Below, piece by piece: positions 12,517 to 23,241 of a stretch of DNA of 64,000 nt. Source of the DNA: Poecilobothrus nobilitatus. Lineage: Eukaryota > Arthropoda > Insecta > Diptera > Dolichopodidae. The DNA is taken from the NCBI GenBank assembly GCA_947095535.1, contig OX352774.1:247033825-247097824 (forward strand), written 5' to 3'. The notes below the pieces were generated by a model. The model was not told where the DNA came from and did not search any database. It saw only the letters and a list, made by a program, of their open reading frames with translations. The position numbers were made by a program, and so were the translations under genes. The first letter of the stretch is position 1; each line of letters begins with the position of its first letter.

Positions 12517-13098
12517 AATTGGTCTAAAGCAGCCGGTTCAGGCTTCTTGCATTTTTTGGAACTTAATGAAGCTAGGGGTCTGAAATCTTACAAATGATGA
12601 TCAAGTTTTATGGTCAGTCACAACTTCTGTAAAATTTGGTTGTGCTGGTGCAACAAGTTCGGGTAGCTGCCATATAACTTTTCTTTTTAAATGAAAATAA
12701 CTCAGTGCCTATTGAAGCTAGCTATCTGCAATTTAGTGAAAAGGTGTCGAGTTACATGCCAAAAACTTTTATAAAATTTGAATGGCCTAAAGCATCCGGT
12801 TCAAGCTTCTTTCTAGGAACTTAATGAAGCTAGCCGTCTAAAATCTTATAAATGATTTTCAACTTTTATGGCAACAACTTCTGTAAAATTTGTTTGTGGT
12901 TATGCAACTACACTACACAATTTACATAAACTACAACTACACAATTTACATAAATATTTATATCTCTGTAGTTAACGTCGGTACTTAAACATTTGAAATT
13001 TTTTAAAAGATGATTAAGTTTTATAGAAACAGGATAGATTACGTTCATACGGGTATCCCAGAGTTGACACAGTCTACTCTACTGCACTCTTCCTCGTG
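12517..13098 (+). mobile_element. 5'-truncated TATACCC-family element
   Basis: It begins within the interior (GGTCTAAAGCAGCCGGTTCA, as at 25220) and ends GTTCATACGGGTATCCCAGA...CACTCTTCCTCG, the same 3' end as the element at 25456. The start region with the GTCC tract is missing. Confidence 0.85.
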
Positions 13099-16000
13099 TT
13101 ATTAAGAAATTTAAAAATAATTGATTCATGAAACTTTAAACTCACAATATTTGGTTTTTTTTTTTTTAAATAAAAATTTGGCACATGATAGATTTTTTTT
13201 TTTAAGATTTATTTCATTTAGTAATTGAGTATCTATAGTTTTTTTCGTTTTTGCAATTCATTGATTTTCAATTTGATTTACATAAAAATTAAGAATTCAT
13301 GATTTTTTAATTGATTATTTTCTAAAATTAATTTAATTTCAATTCTATTAAAAATACAATTTTAAAGCATTTTTAACAGTTCAAGCTTTCAATAGCTCAT
13401 TAAAGATCAATAAGTATAACGGAATAGAAATTAAATTCATTAATCAATCTTTTAGATAACTTGATTAAAGTCTTTAGTTACACTTTATCTTTGATTAATT
13501 TATTACCTATATATATTATCCTTTAAATTTAATAAAAAAATAAAAAAAACAAACTTATCTGTATATTAGAAGGAAGGAATCACATTTAAGGTTCCAATTA
13601 TACATAAGAAAGACCATTTTATTCTCTATTACCAAACTTTTTGTATTTTTCATACTCTCGATTACTTTAATAAATCTTACAAAAATAAGCAGAAAAAAGA
13701 AAAGTTCAATTAATGTTTTTTGTTTTTTTTTTTTTTGTTTTTAACAATTCGTTATAAGATCAGTTCATTTCATTAGACATTTTAATCAATCAAGTTGAGT
13801 GTGAGAGCTAAAGATTACTTCATTACTTTGTGATATTGAAAAGTAAATTTTGATTGAGATTGAAATGATTAATTTACAATTTTCTAACAAAAATAAAATG
13901 AAAAAAAGAAAAACGGTAAAAATAAAATAAAAAATTTTTAACTATAAAAAAAAAATGTATACCCATTTAAAAATTACTTAACAAATTAAGAGAATGAAAA
14001 AAAAAAATGACGTATATACATATATACTTAAACGGATAGTAAAAGAGTACTAGAATTTTTCTCTGAAGTATGAAGAAACCAATTAAAATCATAAACAATT
14101 ATTTTATTTTTTTTTATTTTTCTCGTTTTGAAAGAACAGTCTGAATGTAAATAAAATAACTTAGATTTGTTTTATCGATTGTTTTTTCGTAGTCTTGACA
14201 AAAAAAAAATTAAAATATATTGTAAAAATACAAAAATATCTAATAAAAAAATATAATCAAAAAGAAATAAAAAAAAAAATATTACTAAATTAAAATGTAT
14301 CAAATTTAACGATGTTATTTACTTATTAAAAATAGGACAAAAACGAATGATAATATAATTGCATACTTTCCGACCTCCGTTATTTAATTGCTCTTGCCCT
14401 AAATAATTTTCTCTTTTACTTGAAATTTCATATTTTTAATCTCTCTTATTAATTTTTACTTCTTATTACTCTCTCTCTATTTCTTTCCCATAAAGTTGTA
14501 AGTATTTGATTTGAATGTATTTGACATCATTCAGAACGGTTTCTTTTTTGAATTTTTTTTTATTTCATGGAAAAATAAAAAGTTCGAAAAGTTAATATTC
14601 ACCATTCTTATTGTCAAATATTAAATAGAGAAAAATAAAAAAATAAAAAAAAAATAAATAATATATATATGTATGTATGTATATATAATAAGAAAATTTG
14701 CGTGTTATCTTTTTCTATCATGCACATATTGTAATATATATATATTTTCATCTCCAAAAGTTTACAATTTTTTTTTTTTTTAAGTAGTACAGAAGAACTT
14801 AAACTTCTTAAAGTACCTACACATATTATAATCACCGAATTTATATATGTACGTAACTGTGGTAAAGAAAATACACTAAGTTTTAGCTTTTAATTCATTG
14901 AAAATATTAAAAATTTTAAATTTGTTTAATTACATAATAATAACAAAACTTATCTTTTTAATATTTTTGTTCTTCATTATTGAAGATGAAGATAAAAGAC
15001 AATCTTCTTATAAAATAAAATTCCTCCTTAAATTTAAAACACCAATTTTGAAAGAATCTGACATATATACCTATTTTATAATACAATTTAGTGGAACCTT
15101 ATAATAATTTTGAAGAAAATTTTTGTCAAATTTAAAAATTGAACTCTAAATTTCAAAACAAAGTAATGAAATCAAACAAATTTATCCTCGAGCAAATATA
15201 AGACAGAAATAATTGTCCGATTTTGGAAGATACCATGAAATTAAAAAAATAAAAATAAAAAGATTTTAAAAATTTAAAATTTAATTATCTTGAGTGTATT
15301 TTTAACTAATCCTCGCATACATTTGTTACCATTTCGTGAAATTCCAAAATAAAAAAGAAATATAAAAGTAGTATAAAAAAAAAAAATTCCAAATGATTGT
15401 ATTATTTCGTTTCTTAGTGTATATATTCATACATTATTGTAAACAATATCAAGTTAAAAACTTATACAATAAAATGTATAGGAAGGTATAGAAACTTTAA
15501 GAAAATAAAAGATAATTTCACTATGTATGTTTGTAGTATGTATAAGGATATTTTATATATCTAAAAAAAAATATATATATAAAAATACATTATCAAAAGG
15601 ACTAAAAACGTTAATATTGAAGAATTCAAGAGTCAATTGATGATGGACCACAAACCATAAATTGAACTTTTCATATAATATATTAAATTGGCCAAATAAT
15701 AAAGTTCTTTTTTTTTTTTTTTTTTGTTTTTATCTCACTCTTTATTTTATTTTCTTGATATGCCATTAACATTTAGTACTAATGTATTTGTACATTTATA
15801 TATATTTATATATATATATATATATTTAAATATTTAATAAAATAATATTCGTATAATATTCTATTTCATTAGAATAGTCAGTAAAATTAAAGAGAAGTGG
15901 TGAAGTTCCCTAAATATACATATATATATATATAGTTTCACTCCATTTTACCATTTTTAAATCAATGAAGTTAAGAAAATCGTTTACATTAGAATCGAAT

Positions 16001-16689
16001 ATCATTAAAGATGAAGGCAAGATGTGAATAAGATGTGAATCTATACTAACTATATTAGGTATATAATAAAAATAAAAAGAAAAAAGAGAAATGATAGGGG
16101 TGGTGGGTGGTGGGTGGTGAATACTAAAGATGTAAAGTATGATTTTATTTATTGTTAGTTGTGGTTGTATTTATTTTCTTCTACTTGTCTTTTGTGTATT
16201 TTTTCTGAAGCTCTATGTATATATATATTTTTTTTTTTTTTGAATGGTTATTTTGGGAATAGACTTTTTCTTGTTGTTTTGTTTTTCCTACAAAATTTCT
16301 TAAAATTTTTGTTTTTATTTCTTTTAACGCATCATTTTTAAAATCTAGAAAACAAAAGAATTTTTCGAATGTGTTTTTAAAGAATTAAATAAATCCATTG
16401 CATTATGCTTCGAATTTGAACGAATAGTCCAATTAAGTAATATTTTGTAAAGTATAGTAATAATAGTTTTATATAAGAAATAAATGTTTTAAGACATTTT
16501 AATTTCTTTTAAACTTAATAGACAAAATATCATTCTTAAAACATTACTTAAATTAATTTAATATAATATATTTAATTTAATAATGCACTGATTTGTTTCG
16601 AGAGAATTTTTAGGTTAGAATTCTTTTATAAACTATTTTAGGCTTTGTTTTTTATTTTTATTTTCAGTTAAATTTTTTTTTTTTGTTTA
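13099..16689. other. AT-rich stretch, no gene seen
   Basis: A/T runs, TA microsatellites (15800-15830) and the G-rich run at 16097. The frames at 14614, 14898 and 16159 are dominated by Phe, Lys, Ile and Tyr from homopolymers. Confidence 0.6.
16097..16119 (+). other. G-rich run, possible quadruplex
   Basis: GGGGTGGTGGGTGGTGGGTG with a following GTG has three runs of three or more G plus GG pairs. A three-tier quadruplex would need a bulge; a two-tier one needs none. Confidence 0.5.
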
Positions 16690-16840
16690 TTACCCTGCTT
16701 ACCATAAATGTGACACATGTTACAAGGAAATGCCGCAAATAGAAATTATTCTTACGATGTGTGTGGGTTTCGAATCCACACTTTCTCAAAGTTTTCCGCG
16801 TATTTTATACGCTCTTACTTACTGGAACACCGAGGCCACC
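16690..16840 (-). repeat. tRNA-derived SINE family S1, inverted copy
   Basis: On the minus strand it reads GGTGGCCTCGGTGTTCCAGT, AAGAGCGTATAAAATACGCG and GTGGATTCGAAACCCACACA followed by a CGTAAGAATAATT tail and CACATTTATGGTAAGCAGGG. All of these match the copy at 56182 in order. The frame at 16730-16930 crosses it and is not a gene. Confidence 0.75.
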
Positions 16841-17161
16841 AGTTTCATTTATATTAAAACAGTTTCTTTTGATAAGGTTTTAAGTTTTTCTTATATTAAG
16901 ATAAGAAAAACTTATCTTAACTTAACTTAAGACTTATAATATAAGATCTCATTCTTCGGTTTAATTCTAAAAATTAAAATTATAGTTAAAGTTGTCGGTT
17001 GAAAACATGAAGTGCGAGACTATGTTTTTTTTTGTATGTAGTAATTATGGAAACACCACATGAAAGAACGAAACAAATTAAATATTATAAAATGGTTGAA
17101 TTCCTTCGAGAGTAATTATATATGTTTTTTTTTTTTTGCTTTTTGTTTTGTTATTTTTCAG

Positions 17162-17286
17162 GTCCCATTGGATATTTACATGATATAAAAAAAAAAAAAG
17201 TAATAATGACAATACCGCCATATCTACATTTGAATTATTATCATCAAGAAGGAGAACGTTATCATCATGATCACAGCATGTAATGA
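17162..17286 (+). CDS. unassigned exon-like open frame
   Basis: A long pyrimidine tract ending TTTTTCAG precedes position 17162. After a two-base carry-over, 41 codons stay open: PIGYLHDIKKKKVIM, then TIPPYLHLNYYHQEGERYHH, ending DHSM and TAA. The lysine run comes from a 13-A tract. The part after it has balanced composition (His, Tyr, Glu, Arg), unlike chance frames in this window. It could be a plus-strand terminal exon, or a 25-residue small ORF starting at the internal ATG (17206). No partner exon in matching phase was found and no family was recognised. Confidence 0.25.
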
Positions 17287-17875
17287 AAAATGTTTGAAAA
17301 GTTTTTTTTTTTTTTTTTTATTTACGTTTTTATTTTTAATTTTTTTCCTGTTCTTATTTTAATGTGCATATAAAGATTTTATATTTAGAATTTGTATATA
17401 TATTATATATATATACTGAAGGAAGTACGTATTTCTTACTAGTATAGAAAGGAAATAGATATGGCGTTGACGTGATTTGAAATAATTGTATTCCATTTTT
17501 TTTGTTTTAAAATAAATATACCGATAGATACAATACAGTTTAAAACTAAAGTACCCTCCTTAAATATACATAATAATTATAGAACATATTATAACTTTAG
17601 ACTTCTGTTTTGTGTTTTTATTTTGTCAAAAGATATTGAACTGTTATATATTATAATGTATACTGATATATGACTAAAGTTAACTAAAAGTAACCTCTCT
17701 TTTTTAAAAAACAATCAATAGGTGAATATTTTTATTCCAGATAAACTATTTAGCTTAGGTTAAAAGACTGCACTTATGGGTTACAGACTGGTATGTATTA
17801 ACTTTGTTTAGTTTTTCTATTAATAGAAGTGATCTTTCTTGACTAAGCTTCAGTTTCTGGAATAATTATTTTCAA

Positions 17876-18119
17876 AGGTGTTCATTATTCGTTTGTAGTT
17901 ATTACAGAAGACTATTAATGTATAAGACACAGGCGGGGTTTGAACCCAAGATCTTTCTAATAAAAGGCTGATGTCTTAACCACTACACTATTGACTGAGG
18001 TGTTCATTATTCGTTTGTAGTTATTACAGAAGACTATTAATGTATAAGACACAGGCGGGGTTTGAAGACAAGATCTTTCGAATAAAAGGCTGATGTCTTA
18101 ACAACTACACCATTGGCTG
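17876..18119 (-). repeat. 122-bp tandem duplication with tRNA-like segments
   Basis: 17876-17997 and 17998-18119 are two nearly identical 122-bp units. On the minus strand each holds TGTAGTGGTTAAGACATCAG (A-box-like); the first unit reads GGGTTCAAACCCCGCCTGTG (B-box), while in the second the B box is altered at the GAAGACAAG segment. Confidence 0.9.
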
Positions 18120-18723
18120 AATAAAATTTAAATAGACTCATACTTTGAATAAAAACATCTTCTTAATTCTCCTTTTTCTACTCCTTCTCTTCTGTTGAGC
18201 TACCATACAGCATACCTCAATTTCCTACCTATACAGAGGAGATGGATATAGAGAATAAAAATCTTGCATATTATCAAGAGGATCGACATTTTTTCAATGT
18301 ATATTTGATTATGTTAGAGTATTAACTCCTTTAACAAAATTAAATAACTCTTGTCAAATAATTTATGATGTAATAAATTTTAAAAGTTTCATATATTTAA
18401 TTTATTTTATGGAAGTCGGCTTAGTTTTGAGTAATACTCTACTAATTTACTAAGTATATAATATTATGTATATATATAATATTCACCATATTCTTTATTA
18501 TTATTATAATGGAAAATGTTTTTAGTATAGTATTTAAATACTTTATGAAGAAGAATATTATATGAGTCTATCAAATCATTGAAATTATTTGACCATAGAG
18601 TGTATTTATATAAAATAAAATGAATGAAAAAGTTTTTAAATTCGATTTTACCACAGAGATAACAAAGTTTTTAAGAATTTTATTTATTTAATATATTTTT
18701 TTTTTATGTTTATTAATGTTTGT

Positions 18724-18906
18724 TTATTTTCTTTTTTTTTTGCGTTGTTGTAAAGTTGTAGTTTGTTTATTGTGGTAACAATATTTATTAAATTTATGTA
18801 AAGAAATTTCTTCTTCTGTTGAGATGACTCCACATAATTCATTATCATTATAAACAATAATTGGATATATTTTATGGACATTGTTCGGAACCCATTTATT
18901 TAATAC
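18724..18906 (-). CDS. unassigned terminal-exon-like open frame
   Basis: On the minus strand a good acceptor (ATAGTTTTTCAG|GTATTA) is followed by 60 open codons in phase 0, ending at TAA (18726-18724). The product begins VLNKWVPNNVHKIYPIIVYN, continues DNELCGVISTEEEIS and contains KYCYHNKQ. It then runs into a lysine tail encoded by an A-run (RKKKRK). The middle has normal amino-acid variety, which is unusual here. The spacing of IYPIIV, LCGV and the later Cys faintly recalls divergent insect Kazal-type inhibitors, but the expected early cysteines are absent, so I do not assign that family. Its phase 0 does not fit the Ly6 exon 2 donor (phase 1) directly. It could be a terminal exon of another minus-strand gene, a pseudogene or chance. 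Confidence 0.3.
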   Translation of the reverse strand, partial: VLNKWVPNNVHKIYPIIVYNDNELCGVISTEEEISLHKFNKYCYHNKQTTTLQQRKKKRK

Positions 18907-20683
18907 CTGAAAAACTATACTAGATATTAGAAATTAATAGAACCATTTTGAAAAGAAAAATAAAAACGGAAGTTGATAACGTCATAAAAAAATGTATACC
19001 ATTATATCAATACATTTTTTTTTTAATTTAACAAAAACCATATCTTTGTTTTTAATTTATTTTTCTTAAACAACCTGTACCGAAACCGTTGCATATCTTA
19101 TAACATTATGCACTATATACAGTTTTTGAAAAGGAAATTTTTAGAGGTTTCGTTTAAGCCTTGTCAGGGATCTCTAGTTCCACAATAAATATAGATGCAC
19201 TGTTACGGCTCTTTAAGTAAGTTGCACCCATTAATTTTTAAACGCTTTTTTAAGCCCTTAGTATTCCCAACGCTTAGTTAAATCCATATAGCATTTTATC
19301 ACCGGATTTAAGGTATCTGTTAGTAAAGTTTTAAAAGGATCCAACAATTTACCTAAAGTAAAGTATATTCCTATAATTATAGAAAAAAAATTTTATTTTT
19401 ACATTCTTAGTTCTTCATATAAGATTCAAATAAAAAACAATCAAAGTGATGCCTAACATAAAGTTTTAAAGTAAAATTATTATATCTTTAACAGTTTAAG
19501 AAAAAATCCTTTTAAGAAGATGTTTTTACAATAAACTTAAAAGATTTTGTAATATAGCTATTTAACATCTAAAACATCTTAAATTTAAAGCTTAAATTTT
19601 CATCATATTATAGTCCTGTAATCGAATATTGTGTGCGAAATATGACAAATATTATGTGTTATATACTGATATTTTATTATTAAATTACATCAGATTGTGT
19701 AAAGCTAAACATTAATCGGAATCTTGTAAAGTTTAAATTGATATAAAAAATATAATATATTGTTAAGGAATACAAAATTTTAACTTAGCAAATACTTTAG
19801 GAATTCAAAAAAAGAAAAGAAAGCAAATTTTTTTAACAATGGTTAGAAATATAAAAACAATTTCCATATTTTCTTTCCATTTATTATTTTTTTTCATTAT
19901 TTTTTATTTGAATTTCAATAAAATTTTTTTTTTTTTTTATGGTTTTTGTCCTTTTGTATTTTAAGACAAGAAAATGGTTTTTGAAAAGTGGTTTTTAAAT
20001 ATTTTTATGGGAAAATAAATTTTCTTAATCTCGATAAAAATAAAATAATTGAATTAAATTTTAAAATATTAGAAATTAAATTGTACAAATAAATGCTTGT
20101 TTCTTTTGTTAACTGTTCAACATCCGAGAAAACTTCGTTTTATTTTTTTTCATAATCTTCCTTTTTCTTATAATGAAAACAGTTTATGTTACAGTAAAAA
20201 TTATACCGTTTTATTTGGTTGATAATGAAAAGATAAAGATTTTGATTAGTTCAACACAATCAATAACTGTAAGGTTCTTTTTTTGAATGTTTTTAAAGAA
20301 TTTTCATATATCCTCCGAGATGATATTTCAATACTTTGTAATAAGAAAAATTCCTTTATGTTACATTAAAAGTTTGGCTATTAATTTGTAAACTTTTTAC
20401 TGTAATTATCAACATTTTGAGGAACACTGAATTATAAATGACAAAAAATGAAAATCATGACTGAAAGTTAAAAAAAAATTTTATAAGGACTAAAATTATG
20501 ATTTAAAGAAATATTTTTTTTTTGTGCTAAAAAGAGAAATATATATTTACTTCTGTCTTTACTGTTTTATATTTTTGGTATATTTGGAGATACGCAAAAA
20601 TAGAATGTTTGTTGAAGGACGCTGTAAAGTGTTGCCAGAATTATCTTCTTTTAATTTTAGTTTTTCTCTTTTTATATTTATAG
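18907..20683. other. AT-rich stretch, no gene seen
   Basis: 19140-19340 is slightly GC-richer (CTTGTCAGGGATCTCTAGTT) and may be an old repeat. No frame is supported on either strand. Confidence 0.55.
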
Positions 20684-20753
20684 AAATGCAGACAGTTGTG
20701 TGACAGTGGGAAGAAAATATCAGTACCAACCTATGAAATTAATGATTTTCTAG
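20684..20753 (+). CDS. very short exon-like open frame
   Basis: After an acceptor-like TTTTTATATTTATAG, the frame with a one-base carry-over reads NADSCVTVGRKYQYQPMKLM and then IF and TAG. The 22 codons are not low complexity. It is too short to assign, and a different frame from the ATG at 20696 runs through the same bases. Confidence 0.12.
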
Positions 20754-21860
20754 CACGATATATTAAAATTATTTTTCGATTTTATGACATGTTTTTGATT
20801 TTTTCCTCCTTTTGTGTCTTTTTATTTTATTTTTTTTTTTATTACATATTCAAACGCTATAATATAAACTTTTTTTTATTATATTCTCGCTAAATTAAAA
20901 AGGGATGTTTTCGAATTGTTTACGAATTGATTTTAAAGAAATTTATTAAAAAAAATTTAGTTGCTTCATCTAAGGAACTTTTAGGTTAATGCTTTAATAG
21001 AAGTATAGGGTTTTCATAAAGTAACTTTTAATAAGATATTGTGAAACGAAATTAAACTTTTGTTTTACTAATTATTTATGAATCAACACTGGAAATGGAA
21101 TCTTTAGTGATAGTTTGATTATAAATTGAAATTTTAACGAATTTTATTATCTGATATTTAAAAGTTTATTTACTAAAGATATTGAGATACTGTTTATTTA
21201 TTAAAAACTTTCGAAAAAGCCTATATTTTATTTTCTAGTTTTTAATGTAAAATCTGTAAGGACACGTTATTATTGTAACATTTGTATTTTAATTTTCAAA
21301 CGTTTATTTTTTTTATAAACATTTTCATGGTAATTTCCCTCAACCTTAGCTTAAGAATATATATCTTCTATTTTATTTTAAGAGTATAAAAAAGAATCTA
21401 AAAAATAAACATTAATGGTTTGTTGTACATGTATGGTTTTCAAGATACATTAAGTACTAAAATATGAAATTATTTAGTCTGATTCAAAATTTGCAAAAAT
21501 GTCATCGCATAAGAAGTTTATGTTATCCTTATTTTATGTTAAGTTTATTTAAAGTAAAAAAAAAAATTATTTTAGAGTAAGATGAACTATTTGTAAAAAT
21601 ATCAAGAAGACGTTTTTAAACGTTTATAAATTCTTATCTTATGGTGTAACTATTAAGCCGTATGCGGTTCTGTTTTCTGAACTGGTGACAAAATAATCGA
21701 ATCAACTGATTTTCACGTACTCATAAATACTAAATGACATAGAAAAAATGAGGAACTGACTTAGTCAGTATCTTAGAACTATTCCACCAGAACAAATTTG
21801 CGTTCCAATTAATATTTTTTTTAGTTTATATCTATACCTATACATATTTTTTTATTAACA

Positions 21861-22233
21861 ATGCCAAGAGATTGTTCAACTATAGCATATAGTCAGGACC
21901 ACAATAGAATTGAAGAATTTCCTGAAACATTTCTTAAAAACATCATTGAAATCAGAGAGCTTTTTATGAGCTATTGATTAATTAAAGAACATGTGGTCTG
22001 AATTGAATTTTTCATAATATGCCAAGTTGAAATTTCAATGAACATCAGCAAAAAACAAATACTCTTGCACTTATTCAAATTTTAATCAACTAATCATATT
22101 ATATGGATAGCAACTCGGCAGTTACCATATGCAAACAATGAATGAAATAATAGAAGCTAAAGTTCAAGATATAAAAGACTTTGAATTCCACGAAAAATGG
22201 TTGTTACTCTTACGAGTGTGTGACGTACGATAA
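21861..22233 (+). pseudogene. possible leucine-rich-repeat relic
   Basis: Two open pieces on the plus strand lie in an otherwise ordinary stretch. The first (21861-21977) encodes 38 residues including DHNRIEEFPETFLKNI and IRELFMSY. This spacing (N-x-I-x-x-x-P-x-x-x-F-x-x-x-x-x-x-I-x-x-L) fits one leucine-rich repeat and the start of the next. The second (22129-22233) encodes 34 residues starting MQTMNEIIEAKVQDIKDFEF and ending LLLLRVCDVR. Between them the frame is broken by stops. I read this as a decayed fragment of an LRR-coding sequence. One and a half repeats are weak evidence, and the second part has no clear LRR pattern. Confidence 0.3.
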
Positions 22234-23241
22234 TAATGCATAGTGCTAATGGGATAAATACAATAAAGATGATTCATATTGAATGGAATCTTCAATAAAA
22301 TTTATAACTGAAACTTTGTACATAATATAATAAATTATAAAAAAAAAAAAACCCAAATGAGCGTCTGGTGTAGAATTACCAAAACAAATTTTTAAAATCT
22401 CTTAAAAATTGATTTTATTATTAAACCTATACCTATACAAACAAAAAAAAAAAAGAAAAAACTCAACATAAAAAAGTTAAAAGGAATATAAAAATAAAAA
22501 CCAAAGCATTTTAATTTTTCATGATCACGCGGTATTGTGATCAGGTGTTTAAGTTCCCAAAGCAATCAACACTATTTTCTTTTCATTATATTTTAATTTT
22601 TTTTTTTATTTATTTTACTGTTATTTCCAAATATTTTTTCTTCCTCTGCCCGGAAACCAAAAACCAAAAAAAAAATTTAAAAGAAAAAAAAAGTATGAAA
22701 AAATATAACATTAATTACATACATGACAAATTTATAATATTTATGTTTTATCATCAAATCGTTTAAAATATTCTTAAATATTTTAATATAACCTTTAAAA
22801 TTATCCTTACTTTTACGTTGTAAAGAAAAAACAAAAATTAAATTGCAAAAACAATACAAAAAAAAAAGGATATTTTTTTGATTTAGAAAAACATTAGTTT
22901 TTTTGTTTGTTTTTACCGCGCTTTTTTTTTTCTGTATTATATCTATTAAAATAATATTTAATATATACACATCACATACATGTAAATACTCTATTAAAAG
23001 AAGTACACATATACATATAATATGTATTTAAAAATTGTTTTTTCTTAATATTTAATCCTATAATCTTATTTTATTTTATATTTTTCTCTTAAATTTCACT
23101 TGCCAGCAATTAACATTTGACAACTCATCCTACACATTATACTTGTATTGTTTTGTATATTTTCTCTTTTTTTTTTTAATTTTGGTTTTTCTTTGATTTA
23201 GAAAAAATTATATCAACTTATTGTTTTAGAAAATAGTTAAC
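22234..23241. other. AT-rich stretch, no gene seen
   Basis: A small hairpin TGATCAC/GTGATCA lies at 22522-22543. The frames on both strands at 22521-22970 are lysine/phenylalanine shadows of A/T runs. Confidence 0.6.
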
